From: Dyadobacter pollutisoli
GTDB lineage: Bacteria; Bacteroidota; Bacteroidia; Cytophagales; Spirosomataceae
Direction of reading: 5' to 3'
DNA length: 64,000 nucleotides
Assembly (NCBI RefSeq): GCF_026625565.1
Contig: NZ_CP112998.1
Span: 6,732,501 to 6,796,500, forward strand
Of the stretch, positions 8,895 through 17,277 are shown in pieces (position 1 is the stretch's first letter; every line of letters begins with the position of its first letter). The notes beneath the pieces are model-generated. The model did not search any database. It was given only the letters and a program-made list of their open reading frames with translations, and was not told the origin of the DNA. Position numbers and translations under genes: made by a program.

Positions 8895-11444
8895 ATGAAA
8901 AAGACAATCAGCATTAATATAGGTGGTATCATCTTTCATATAGAGGAAGACGGTTACGAAAAACTGAAAAGCTACCTTTCCTCGATACAAAAGTATTTTT
9001 CTTCTTTTGCCGACAGCAAGGAAATCGTGTCCGACATTGAAGGCAGGATTGCAGAGCGGTTTTTCAACAAGCAAAAGGCAGAAAACAAGCAGGTCATTTC
9101 ACTTTCTGATGTGGATGAACTGATCGCAGCAATGGGAACAGTAGCCGATTTTGAAGCCATTGAACAGGCAGAAGACATTCTGGCCGATCCATTGGAATCA
9201 GCTCCTGCACAGGCTGCTGCACCGCAACCAGAAACGGCTACATCATCAACTTACAACGCTCCGAAAACCGAGCCGGTAACACCGCCAACAGCCCCGAAAA
9301 AACTTTACAGAGATTTACGCAGAAAACTTTTAGGAGGCGTTGCAGCTGGTCTGGCGCATTACTTCACCATTGATCCGATATGGGTACGGCTTGCGTTTCT
9401 TTTCGCTGTGGCAGGCTTGCCAGCTGGTTCAGGAATGCTCGACTTGAATATGGAGGATGAATTTGGTCCGTTTTCAGGGTTTATGGTATTGGTTTACATT
9501 GCCATGTGGGTAGCATTCCCCGGTTCATCAACACTGGAAGAGGACACCAAGATCAAGAAATTTTACCGTGATCCGGACCGTAAAGTAGTGGGCGGTGTAG
9601 CAGCGGGTGTAGCCTCTTATTTCGGGGTAGACCTTGGCGTAGTACGATTCCTTTGGGTTTTATCTATCCTGCTTTTTGGAACCGGAGTTGTGGTATACAT
9701 TGTATTGTGGGTCATTGCGCCGGTTGCCAATACGCTTACTGAGAAAATGGAAATGCAGGGGGAGCCGATCACGCTTTCCAATATTGAGTCCAATATCAAG
9801 CAGAGCCTTAATCTGGAAGAAAAAGGTGGTGAAGAACATGGTCTTACCAAAGTGTTGCTTTTCCCTTTCCGCGCCATTGCGTTGGTCATAGGAGCATTGG
9901 GGAAGCTGCTTAGGGGCCTGGGTCCCATCGTCAGAATTCTGATCGGAGCATTTTTGATAGCGATGTCGGTATTGGGCTTGCTCACATTGGTGATCGGTGG
10001 AGGGGTAGCATTGGGGTTGACTAATTCAACAACTTTTGATAATCTGCCTATTCCCTTTCTGATTTTCCAGGAACTGCCGAGCGTTTTGATTTTGTCAGGT
10101 ATTCTGGTAGCAGCTATCCCATTGATCACATTCCTTATCCTGGGTCTGACGCTTTTGTCCAACAAAAAAATCGTTGGTGGATCAGTGTGGCTTACGATGC
10201 TGGGTCTATGGATCGTAGGGATCATCGGTAGCACCATTGGTGGTGTTTCCTATCAACGCAATTTTGCAAAACGTGGAGAAGTAGCACAAACCATATTTTA
10301 TCGGGCACCTGTCGGCACGCTTACACTCGATTACAATTACGGAGATGACGACGAGTATGTGGATGTTGATATCAGACTGGCGGGATATAGCACGACAACT
10401 GACAGCATTAAACTTGACAAAACATTACATGCACGTGGCAAAAGCCGCCAGGAAGCGGAAAAGAATGCATCGGGATTGGTGTATAATGTTGATGTCAAAG
10501 ATTCAGTGTTTCTTTTTAAAGAAGGCCCATTGCTGGCTGGGCATGGACCTTACCGGGACCAACGCATTGACCTGACTGTCAACATTCCCTATAATAAAAA
10601 GTTTGTGATGACAAGCGATTTTTATTTTTCCCTTAATCATTGGGAAACTAATCAGCGAAACCTCGAACATTATGATCTTGGGAATAACCCGGACATTATC
10701 TGGAATAACCTGATTTGGGAAATGCGCCGTGATTCGGGATTGATCTGTACCAATATCCCTGCCAAATACATACGTACTGATAGTGAGGAAAGTCAGGATA
10801 ATTCAGGATACTCATTTGAGTATGACGACAATAGCGACCTCGAATTGGGTGAGCGTGGCAACTATAGCAAACAATTCCCTGTTGGAGATTTCAAAAAAGT
10901 AGACATTGGCGGAGCATACTCTATCATCATTCGTCAGGGAACCGAATACAATGTAACTGCCGACAGCGAGGAGTCTCAGGAAGTGGATGACCTGAAAGTA
11001 TATGTGGAAGATGGTACATTAAAAGTAAAACGTTCGACCGAGTTCAGCCTTTTTGACAGCAATAAATGGAAACGGATCGGACTGGTGATCACGATGCCGA
11101 CTGTGGAAGCGTTGTCATTGTCGGGCGCTAATAAAACGCTGGTTACCGGCTTCAAAGGACTTTCCAGGTTGAATGTAGATATTTCAGGTGCATCGAAATC
11201 GGAGATCAATGTAGAAACGGACCAGCTTACTGTTGGAGTTTCGGGAGCTTCGAAAGCTACTTTGAAAGGTTCCGCCAAGTCGGCTAATCTCGACGCGCAC
11301 GGAGCCTGTAAAGTGACAGCCACCGAAATGAATATTCAGAATGCCGATGTCGATGCATCCGGTGCATCCAGGGTCGAACTTGGAAGGGTACCTAATCTGA
11401 ACCGTCACGCCAGCGGCGCCAGCAAAATTAATGTACAGGAATAG
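8895..11444 (+). CDS. PspC/GIN fusion, membrane envelope-stress-type protein
   Basis: The 849-residue membrane protein is modular. Residues 1-95 are a conserved cytoplasmic N-domain (KKTISINIGGIIFHIEEDGYE...). Two PspC domains follow (about 136-212 and 219-292), each with the KLLGGVAAGLAHYF-type start and two hydrophobic helices. Further membrane helices lie at about 330-460. An extracytoplasmic beta region then leads to a DUF2807/GIN head domain (about 655-849) with SGASK/SGANK motifs every 18-25 residues, consistent with a beta-helix. PspC in Proteobacteria senses membrane damage, so a similar role is inferred. It is co-transcribed with PadR and a second GIN protein. Confidence 0.88.
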   Translation: MKKTISINIGGIIFHIEEDGYEKLKSYLSSIQKYFSSFADSKEIVSDIEGRIAERFFNKQKAENKQVISLSDVDELIAAMGTVADFEAIEQAEDILADPLESAPAQAAAPQPETATSSTYNAPKTEPVTPPTAPKKLYRDLRRKLLGGVAAGLAHYFTIDPIWVRLAFLFAVAGLPAGSGMLDLNMEDEFGPFSGFMVLVYIAMWVAFPGSSTLEEDTKIKKFYRDPDRKVVGGVAAGVASYFGVDLGVVRFLWVLSILLFGTGVVVYIVLWVIAPVANTLTEKMEMQGEPITLSNIESNIKQSLNLEEKGGEEHGLTKVLLFPFRAIALVIGALGKLLRGLGPIVRILIGAFLIAMSVLGLLTLVIGGGVALGLTNSTTFDNLPIPFLIFQELPSVLILSGILVAAIPLITFLILGLTLLSNKKIVGGSVWLTMLGLWIVGIIGSTIGGVSYQRNFAKRGEVAQTIFYRAPVGTLTLDYNYGDDDEYVDVDIRLAGYSTTTDSIKLDKTLHARGKSRQEAEKNASGLVYNVDVKDSVFLFKEGPLLAGHGPYRDQRIDLTVNIPYNKKFVMTSDFYFSLNHWETNQRNLEHYDLGNNPDIIWNNLIWEMRRDSGLICTNIPAKYIRTDSEESQDNSGYSFEYDDNSDLELGERGNYSKQFPVGDFKKVDIGGAYSIIIRQGTEYNVTADSEESQEVDDLKVYVEDGTLKVKRSTEFSLFDSNKWKRIGLVITMPTVEALSLSGANKTLVTGFKGLSRLNVDISGASKSEINVETDQLTVGVSGASKATLKGSAKSANLDAHGACKVTATEMNIQNADVDASGASRVELGRVPNLNRHASGASKINVQE

Positions 11445-11504
11445 TGGCACCTCATGCAACTTTTGAGATTGTGTTGTCATCTTTTCAAAAATCTAATTAA
11501 TACC

Positions 11505-12200
11505 ATGAAAAAGTCACTCGTATTTTTCGCTGCGGTTTTCACGCTGGCAATATTGTCAATGAACGCAAATGCGCAGGAGTCCCGCAAATTCTCGGCCTCC
11601 GGTTTCACCAAGTTGTCAATGGGCAGCGCATTCAAGATCGAAGTAAAACAAGGTTCTGGCTTCAGTATCACTACTTCCGGACGCAAGGAAGACCTGGATG
11701 ATTTGGAGTCGTCTGTAAAAGGTGGAACATTTCACCTGGGTTACAAAGGCAATGGTTGGAACAAGAACAGAAAAACGGTGAATGTCGATATCATAATGCC
11801 TGCGCTGGAAGGAGTTGACTTTTCGGGAGCAAGCAAGGCTAATGTTTCGAAATTCACCGGTGTGAAAAGCATGGATATTGAAGTTTCCGGTGCTTCCGGG
11901 GTAACAATGGCGCTATCAGCCCCCAAAGTAAGCTTCGATTTGTCGGGCGCATCTTCCCTGACTTTGGTTGGACAAGGCGACGTACTAACAGGCGAAGTGT
12001 CAGGAGCATCCTCATTTAAAGGAAGGGAGTTTTCAAGCAAAACCGTTAACATCGATGCTTCGGGAGCAAGCAGTGCAGCAGTAGTAGCGAGTGCAACCGT
12101 CAATGCAGAGGCCAGCGGTGCAAGCAGCATCCGGTACTCAGGCGGAGCAAAAGACATTCATTCCAGCACCTCGGGAGCTAGTTCAGTGAAAAGAGATTAA
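11505..12200 (+). CDS. Exported GIN (DUF2807) domain protein
   Basis: The 231-residue protein has a signal peptide (MKKSLVFFAAVFTLAILSMNANAQ), which decides the start at 11505 over the upstream ATG at 11454. The rest is one DUF2807/GIN head domain with repeated SGAS motifs (FSGASKAN, VSGASGVT, LSGASSLT, VSGASSFK, ASGASSAA, TSGASSVKRD) spaced about 15-20 residues apart, the pattern of a parallel beta-helix. It is related to the C-terminal domain of the preceding gene and shares its operon, so the two may pair or compete for the same periplasmic ligand. Molecular function is unknown. A clear terminator follows. Confidence 0.88.
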   Translation: MKKSLVFFAAVFTLAILSMNANAQESRKFSASGFTKLSMGSAFKIEVKQGSGFSITTSGRKEDLDDLESSVKGGTFHLGYKGNGWNKNRKTVNVDIIMPALEGVDFSGASKANVSKFTGVKSMDIEVSGASGVTMALSAPKVSFDLSGASSLTLVGQGDVLTGEVSGASSFKGREFSSKTVNIDASGASSAAVVASATVNAEASGASSIRYSGGAKDIHSSTSGASSVKRD

Positions 12201-12225
12201 TGATTTAATATTCACCATGAAAGTC

Positions 12226-12259
12226 AAACGGACCTGCATTTTTGTGGGTCCGTTTTTTT
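12226..12259 (+). terminator. Rho-independent terminator of the PadR operon
   Basis: Arms AAACGGACC (12226-12234) and GGTCCGTTT (12247-12255) are followed by a run of T to 12259, placed 25 bp after the GIN gene stop. Confidence 0.9.
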
Positions 12260-12446
12260 GTTACTGGCAATCCTGGTACCGGTAGGTAGTGACGCGGGCA
12301 ACGTTCTCCTGAGCTGTATTCACATTAATCGTAGTAGCCTCAGGATATCCCGAAGTGTTAAGTAACCCATGATAACTTTCACAATTTGGGATAAATCAGT
12401 TTCTTTTACAACTTGCAACGTTCAACAGACGACAAAGGCTCACGTT

Positions 12447-13292
12447 ATGATCAGAAAATATATACTTTCCATTGCGCTACTTCTGACTTTTTTCCAAAAC
12501 GCTGCCATTGCTCAGGGTAGGAACAAGTTCGGCAGCCGCTATACCAATCCTTTCGGGGTTTTGAGCGTTACGGCTGGTCTTGGTATCGCTTATTATACGG
12601 GTGACCTGGCTGATGGGGTTAATATGAAGCACCTTGGTTTGGGGCCGTCTATTTCCCTGGGTGCGCAGTATCGCCTGACTGAGCATGTGAGCGCGCGCGG
12701 AGAACTGAGGTTTTATCAGGTATCCGCTGATCAGAAGTATTCCAAAAATTTCCAGAATAACCTTTCATTCAAGACATTCAATCCTGATCTGAACCTGGGC
12801 TTGCAGTTCGATCTGTTTTCTTTTAATCGTCAGGCTCCTATCAATCCCTACATTTTCGGTGGAGCCGGGGTTACCTTATTGAATCCAAAAGCCAAAATTG
12901 ATAATGAATGGGTTAGCCTTGCCCCATTAACGACCGAGGGCATCAAGTACAGTCGCCTGCCTCTGGTGTTCACAGGAGGTATAGGGGTTTCATTTAAAAC
13001 ATCCCAGCGCCTGAGCCTTGGGGTCGAGCTTTGTAATAATTTTGTCAATTCCGACTACCTGGACGATGTTAGTACGGTGTATCCAAACCCTGATCAACTT
13101 CCAAATGATCTGGCGCGCAGGCTTTCTGACCGTGCCCCCGAAATAGGCGAGCAGCCCCGGCAACCGGGATGGAACCGTGGCAGCGCAAAAAGCAAAGACA
13201 GTTACCTGTTCCTGCAGGTTCGGGCGACTTACCTGATCGGGAACAGAATGCAGGCCATTGAGAGACGGAAAACCCGTTGTCCAAAGTTTTAA
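12447..13292 (+). CDS. DUF6089-like outer-membrane beta-barrel protein
   Basis: The 281-residue protein has a signal peptide (MIRKYILSIALLLTFFQNAAIAQ), so the start at 12447 is preferred over the longer frame from 12369. The mature part alternates glycine/aromatic strands (GVLSVTAGLGIAYYTGDLADG, NPYIFGGAGVTLLNP, RLPLVFTGGIGVSF, SYLFLQVRATYLIGN), as in small outer-membrane porin-like barrels. The NSDYLDDVSTVYP stretch is typical of the DUF6089 group in Bacteroidota. Function is unknown. It is followed at 13 bp by a thioesterase gene, and the two may be co-transcribed by proximity only. Confidence 0.8.
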   Translation: MIRKYILSIALLLTFFQNAAIAQGRNKFGSRYTNPFGVLSVTAGLGIAYYTGDLADGVNMKHLGLGPSISLGAQYRLTEHVSARGELRFYQVSADQKYSKNFQNNLSFKTFNPDLNLGLQFDLFSFNRQAPINPYIFGGAGVTLLNPKAKIDNEWVSLAPLTTEGIKYSRLPLVFTGGIGVSFKTSQRLSLGVELCNNFVNSDYLDDVSTVYPNPDQLPNDLARRLSDRAPEIGEQPRQPGWNRGSAKSKDSYLFLQVRATYLIGNRMQAIERRKTRCPKF

Positions 13293-13305
13293 TCCATTTG
13301 AATGC

Positions 13306-13830
13306 ATGATGATGTTGAAGCCGAAAAAAACCCACCAGTCCGAAGTAACCATGACCGAAATGGTACTTCCCAATGATACCAATACACTTAACAATCTGAT
13401 GGGAGGGCGGCTTTTGCACTGGATGGATATTTGCGCAGCCATTTCCGCACAAAAGCATTCCAATCGCATCGTCGTGACGGCATCTGTGGACAATGTATCT
13501 TTCACCGAACCGATAAGGTTAGGCAACATTGTCACGATGCGGGCCAAGGTAACCAGGGCATTCAATTCCTCCATGGAAGTATATCTGGAAGTATGGGCTG
13601 AGGATATTCCGGCAGGCCAGCGTGTGAGTACCAACAGGGCTTTTTACACATTTGTAGCTGTTGACCAGAATGGTCGGCCCATTGAAGTTCCGGCATTGGA
13701 ACCCGAGACGGACGAGGAAAAAGAACTGTTTCTGAGCGCACTTCGTCGTCGACAGCTGCGACTTGTGCTGGCCGGGCGTATGAAAGCCGCAGAAGCTACC
13801 GAACTGAAAGCACTTTTTCAGGCCGATTAA
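13306..13830 (+). CDS. Acyl-CoA thioesterase, hotdog fold (YciA/ACOT type)
   Basis: The 174-residue protein probably hydrolyses acyl-CoA thioesters in the cytoplasm. Motifs are NTLNNLMGGRLLHWMDICAAI (the central hotdog helix with the GG-LL-WMD signature), IVVTASVDNVSFTEPIRLGN and a single hotdog domain followed by a C-terminal helix. The start is uncertain: three consecutive ATGs lie at 13306, 13309 and 13312. The frame from 13258 would overlap the upstream gene. Length agrees with YciA-like enzymes plus a short extension. Confidence 0.88.
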   Translation: MMMLKPKKTHQSEVTMTEMVLPNDTNTLNNLMGGRLLHWMDICAAISAQKHSNRIVVTASVDNVSFTEPIRLGNIVTMRAKVTRAFNSSMEVYLEVWAEDIPAGQRVSTNRAFYTFVAVDQNGRPIEVPALEPETDEEKELFLSALRRRQLRLVLAGRMKAAEATELKALFQAD

Positions 13831-13883
13831 GGCGGTAGGAACACCATAATTTGGTAATTTTACCGGATAATCCCATTTAACAT

Positions 13884-14252
13884 ATGTCCAAGGAAATCAT
13901 ATTTTCAGATAAAGCGCCGGCACCGATCGGACCTTACAGCCAGGCTGTTAAAGTAAACGGAACTGTTTATGTTTCAGGACAGATCGCCGCAGAGGCATCG
14001 AAGTCGGGCGACATCAAAGCTGAGACTGGCCTGGTCATGCAAAATATTGGCCATATTCTGGGCGCAGCTGGCATGGGCTTTCCTAATGTCGTGAAAGCGA
14101 GCATATTTTTGAAGGATATGAATGATTTTACGTCCGTGAATGAAATTTACGGAAGCTTTTTCACCAAAGAACCTCCTGCCCGTGAGACCGTACAGGTTGC
14201 GCGCCTGCCGAAGGATGTGAATGTAGAAATATCAGTGATTGCAGTGGAGTAG
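13884..14252 (+). CDS. ridA: RidA family enamine/imine deaminase
   Basis: The 122-residue protein hydrolyses reactive 2-aminoacrylate and related enamines released by PLP enzymes. It has the full family pattern: APAPIGPYSQAV at the start, VYVSGQIA, the central GLVMQNIGHILGAAGM helix, KASIFLKDMNDFTSVN and the catalytic-arginine segment PPARETVQVARLP near the end. It probably forms a trimer, as in the family. It lies upstream of gltX but is separated from it by a repeat-rich gap. Confidence 0.95.
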   Translation: MSKEIIFSDKAPAPIGPYSQAVKVNGTVYVSGQIAAEASKSGDIKAETGLVMQNIGHILGAAGMGFPNVVKASIFLKDMNDFTSVNEIYGSFFTKEPPARETVQVARLPKDVNVEISVIAVE

Positions 14253-14267
14253 AAGGAAGGTCAGGTT

Positions 14268-14402
14268 GGTCATTTATTGTCAGGTCATTTATAGTCAGGT
14301 GTGGTCACTTATTGTCAAATTTTGTAAAAACAACAAATGACAATCCATGACAACAAATGACGATCAATGACTAAAAATGACGATCATGATAACGAATGAC
14401 AA
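14268..14402. repeat. TGAC-rich direct and inverted repeat tract
   Basis: Three 15-bp direct repeats of GGTCAYTTATWGTCA start at 14268, 14283 and 14303. They are followed by at least six ATGAC or TGAC units in the opposite orientation up to 14402. The two halves can pair as a loose hairpin. The tract fills most of the ridA-gltX gap. A shorter TGAC-type inverted repeat is at 32929-32968. Confidence 0.75.
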
Positions 14403-14435
14403 CTAGTTATATTAAGTAAAATAGTTTCAGCATAA

Positions 14436-15986
14436 ATGAATAGTCAACCCGTTCGAGTAAGATTTGCCCCCAGCCCAACCGGCCCGCTTCATGCAGGTGG
14501 TGTGCGTACCGCTTTGTATAACTATTTGTTTGCACGCCAGCAGGGTGGCCAGATGTTGCTTCGTATTGAAGATACAGACCAAAACCGCTACGTTCCCGGC
14601 GCGGAAGAATATATACTTGATGCTTTACAATGGCTGGGTATTGAAATTGATGAAGGCCCGCAGCAAGGCGGCCCGAACGCACCGTACCGCCAGTCGGAAA
14701 GAAAAGAAATGTACCGTGAATATGCGGAAAGACTGATTCAGGAAGGAAAAGCGTACTATGCTTTCGATACGCCCGAGCAGCTTGACGATATGCGTAAGCG
14801 CCTCGAAGCGGCCAAAGTAGCCGCCGCGCAATACAATGCGATCACCCGCACTGAAATGACCAATTCGCTGACTTTGTCCGCCGAAGAAACAAAAGCACGC
14901 ATTGATAGCGGGGACCCTTATGTGATCCGGATGAAGATCATGCCAAAAGAGGATATCCGTTTCAATGACCTGATCCGTGGGTGGGTAGTAGTGCATTCAT
15001 CGCAGATTGATGACAAAGTATTGTTGAAATCTGACGGCATGCCTACCTACCACTTGGCCAACATTGTGGATGATCACCTGATGGGCATTACCCATGTGAT
15101 CCGTGGCGAAGAATGGCTTCCATCGGCTCCATTGCACGTTTTACTATATCGTTACCTGGGCTGGGAAAGCACCATGCCTCAGTTTGCGCATTTGCCTTTG
15201 CTTTTAAAACCTGATGGAAACGGAAAGCTATCTAAACGCGATGCGGACCTGGGCGGTTTCCCGATCTTCCCGCTGGAATGGACTGATCCTGTAACCGGCG
15301 ATAAAGCCAGAGGTTTCCGTGAAGAGGGATATCTTCCTGCTGCTACGGCTAACTTTCTCGCATTGCTCGGCTGGAATGCCGGTACGGAGCAAGAAATGTT
15401 CAGTATGGAAGAGCTGATCAGTTCTTTCAGTTTCGAACGTGTTCATAAAGCAGGTGCGAGATTTGATATTCAGAAAGCAAACTGGTTCAATCAGCAATAT
15501 TTGAAACAGTTGGATGACTCGGCCATTATTGCGTCATTGATACCACTTTATCAGGACAAAGGAATTGAAGTAAGTGAAGCGCAAATTGTCCAAATCGTTC
15601 ATTTGCTGAAAGACAGGGTACATTTCGTCAAAGAGATCGTCACAGAATCTGTCTTTTTATTCCACGCGCCGGATACTTATGACCAGGATGTGGTGGCTAA
15701 GAAGTGGAATGAAGAAGCTGTCAATGCTATTTCCGGGTTTAAGGATGCATTGGCGCAATTTGAAGGAGATTTTGTCGCACATGACATTAAAGAATTGCTT
15801 TCGGCTACAATGGAATCCCTGGGTATCAAAATGGGCAAGATCATGCAGGCACTGCGTCTTGCGGTAACTGGTGCCGGAACAGGCCCGGACCTGATGATCA
15901 CCATGGAGATTCTGGGTAAAGCTGAGGTGATCGAGAGGCTGGAAAATGCAGTTGACCGTTTACCGGCGCAAATTCGCCTGGCATAA
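14436..15986 (+). CDS. gltX: Glutamate--tRNA ligase
   Basis: The class I aminoacyl-tRNA synthetase charges tRNA-Glu in the cytoplasm. The 516 residues fit the family. The HIGH-type motif is PSPTGPLHAGG near the N-terminus (residues about 10-20). The KMSKS-type motif is KLSKR in LLLKPDGNGKLSKRDADLGG (about 265-270). The C-terminal half is the helical anticodon-binding domain. The start at 14436 leaves the usual short lead (MNSQPVRVRFAPSPTG). Confidence 0.97.
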   Translation: MNSQPVRVRFAPSPTGPLHAGGVRTALYNYLFARQQGGQMLLRIEDTDQNRYVPGAEEYILDALQWLGIEIDEGPQQGGPNAPYRQSERKEMYREYAERLIQEGKAYYAFDTPEQLDDMRKRLEAAKVAAAQYNAITRTEMTNSLTLSAEETKARIDSGDPYVIRMKIMPKEDIRFNDLIRGWVVVHSSQIDDKVLLKSDGMPTYHLANIVDDHLMGITHVIRGEEWLPSAPLHVLLYRYLGWESTMPQFAHLPLLLKPDGNGKLSKRDADLGGFPIFPLEWTDPVTGDKARGFREEGYLPAATANFLALLGWNAGTEQEMFSMEELISSFSFERVHKAGARFDIQKANWFNQQYLKQLDDSAIIASLIPLYQDKGIEVSEAQIVQIVHLLKDRVHFVKEIVTESVFLFHAPDTYDQDVVAKKWNEEAVNAISGFKDALAQFEGDFVAHDIKELLSATMESLGIKMGKIMQALRLAVTGAGTGPDLMITMEILGKAEVIERLENAVDRLPAQIRLA

Positions 15987-16062
15987 TCCTAATATTACCG
16001 CATGATCAAATTACTTTGAAACCGGATTGATCATTGCATAATTTCGTAATCATTGAAACACT

Positions 16063-16091
16063 CCCGTGGAAACGGCCCCCGTGGAAACGGC
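16063..16091. repeat. Tandem 15-bp duplication upstream of a small gene
   Basis: CCCGTGGAAACGGC occurs at 16063-16076 and 16078-16091 with period 15. It lies 17 bp before the likely start at 16109, so it is probably in the 5' leader. Confidence 0.8.
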
Positions 16092-16108
16092 TTATTTCGA
16101 TCAGACAC

Positions 16109-16366
16109 ATGGCTAAGAAAAAACAAGCAGATACGTCCAAGCCAGCAGCGGAAAAACCCCGCGTTCATAAGGATCTGGACGGTTTTGACATTCAAATCAA
16201 TTCATTCGGTGAAATTACCACCAGCTTTGATATGGACCGTATCAATGAATTTTTGAATAAAAATGTGGATGACAAAAAGCTACGCGACCGGGAAGATATA
16301 CCAGGCAGAAAAACACGGAAGTCCAAGAAAAAAACGTCTGAAGAGGAAGAAGAGGAGGAGGAATAG
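16109..16366 (+). CDS. Small charged protein of unknown function
   Basis: The 85-residue protein begins MAKKKQADTSKPAAEKPR (Lys/Ala-rich). It has a conserved-looking core (LDGFDIQINSFGEITTSFDMDRINEFLNKNVDD) and ends in a Lys-rich stretch followed by ten consecutive-type Glu residues. I do not recognise a family. The ATG at 16109 is preferred over 16034 because the extra residues include the tandem DNA duplication and look non-coding. It is cytoplasmic by lack of signal peptide. It lies between gltX and the AIM24 gene in the same orientation. Confidence 0.65.
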   Translation: MAKKKQADTSKPAAEKPRVHKDLDGFDIQINSFGEITTSFDMDRINEFLNKNVDDKKLRDREDIPGRKTRKSKKKTSEEEEEEEE

Positions 16367-16418
16367 CAAGCCGTTACTGCAGTTCAAACTTACTATCAAT
16401 TAAACCTTTTGCGTAAAG

Positions 16419-17198
16419 ATGATCTCACACGAAATTGATTACAAAATTATTGGCGACGATATCCAGGTCGTAGAAATTGAGCTAGATCCGAATGAAACAG
16501 TGATCGCGGAAGCTGGTGCAATGCTTTTTATGGAGGACGGCATTCAGTTTGAAACCAAAATGGGTGACGGCTCAGAGGCTAATCAAAGCATTATGGGCAA
16601 GATTTTCCAGGCTGGTACGCGGTTGATCACAGGAGAATCGCTCTTCATGACTCATTTTACAAACCGCGGGGTAGGGAAGAAAAAAGTAGCTTTTTCGGCT
16701 CCATATCCAGGTACCGTAATGCCTATTGATCTTTCGAAAATCTACGGCAATGAGCTGATCGTTCAGAAAGACGGCTTCTTGTGCGCGGCAATGGGAACGA
16801 GCATGAAAATACATTTTAACCAGCGTTTCGGATCTGGTCTTTTTGGCGGAGAAGGTTTTATACTTCAAAAGCTGAAAGGCGACGGCCTTGCTTTTGTGCA
16901 CGCCGGAGGAGTCGTGATCGAAAGGCAGTTGAATAACGAAACATTGCGTGTCGATACGGGGTGTGTGGTTGCATTCGAGCAATCATTGAGCTTTGATATA
17001 CAGCGTTCTGGTGGGTTGAAATCAATGGTTTTTGGTGGTGAAGGAATGTTCCTGGCTACATTAAGAGGTACTGGTCGCTGCTGGATCCAATCCATGCCGA
17101 TCTCCAAACTGATCCAGAGACTATCTATCGCCGGCCCTAATGCAGGAAAAGAAAGCGGTTCCGTGATCGGTGGATTAGGAAGGTTGTTTGAAGACTAA
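16419..17198 (+). CDS. AIM24/TIGR00266 family protein
   Basis: The 259-residue protein is related to yeast mitochondrial AIM24 and the bacterial DUF124 group. It shows the trefoil-like glycine-rich pattern: VIAEAGAMLFMEDGIQFETKMGDG near the start, GESLFMTHFTNRG, FLCAAMGTSMKIHFNQRFGSGLFGGEGFILQKLKGDG in the middle and VFGGEGMFLATLRGTGRCWIQSMP near the end. There is no signal peptide. The biochemical role is unknown; family members are linked to membrane organisation only in eukaryotes. It ends 23 bp before a bidirectional terminator. Confidence 0.9.
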   Translation: MISHEIDYKIIGDDIQVVEIELDPNETVIAEAGAMLFMEDGIQFETKMGDGSEANQSIMGKIFQAGTRLITGESLFMTHFTNRGVGKKKVAFSAPYPGTVMPIDLSKIYGNELIVQKDGFLCAAMGTSMKIHFNQRFGSGLFGGEGFILQKLKGDGLAFVHAGGVVIERQLNNETLRVDTGCVVAFEQSLSFDIQRSGGLKSMVFGGEGMFLATLRGTGRCWIQSMPISKLIQRLSIAGPNAGKESGSVIGGLGRLFED

Positions 17199-17221
17199 TA
17201 GTTGAATTTAAAGCAATAGAT

Positions 17222-17254
17222 AAAGGCAAGTGCACGCGCGCTTGCCTTTCTTTT
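17222..17254. terminator. Bidirectional terminator between AIM24 gene and esterase
   Basis: Arms AAAGGCAAG (17222-17230) and CTTGCCTTT (17241-17249) are followed by CTTTTT. The hairpin is placed between two converging genes. Confidence 0.85.
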
Positions 17255-17277
17255 TAGTCAAACTGGGTGTTTCAGAT

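Noticed and set aside
9617..10237. 206-codon minus-strand frame inside the PspC/GIN gene
   Set aside because: It is the antisense of membrane-helix codons in a well-supported gene; its Thr/Pro/Ile-rich composition is what antisense of such codons gives.
12990..13634. 214-codon minus-strand frame across the barrel and thioesterase genes
   Set aside because: It runs opposite two recognised genes and shows no domain of its own.
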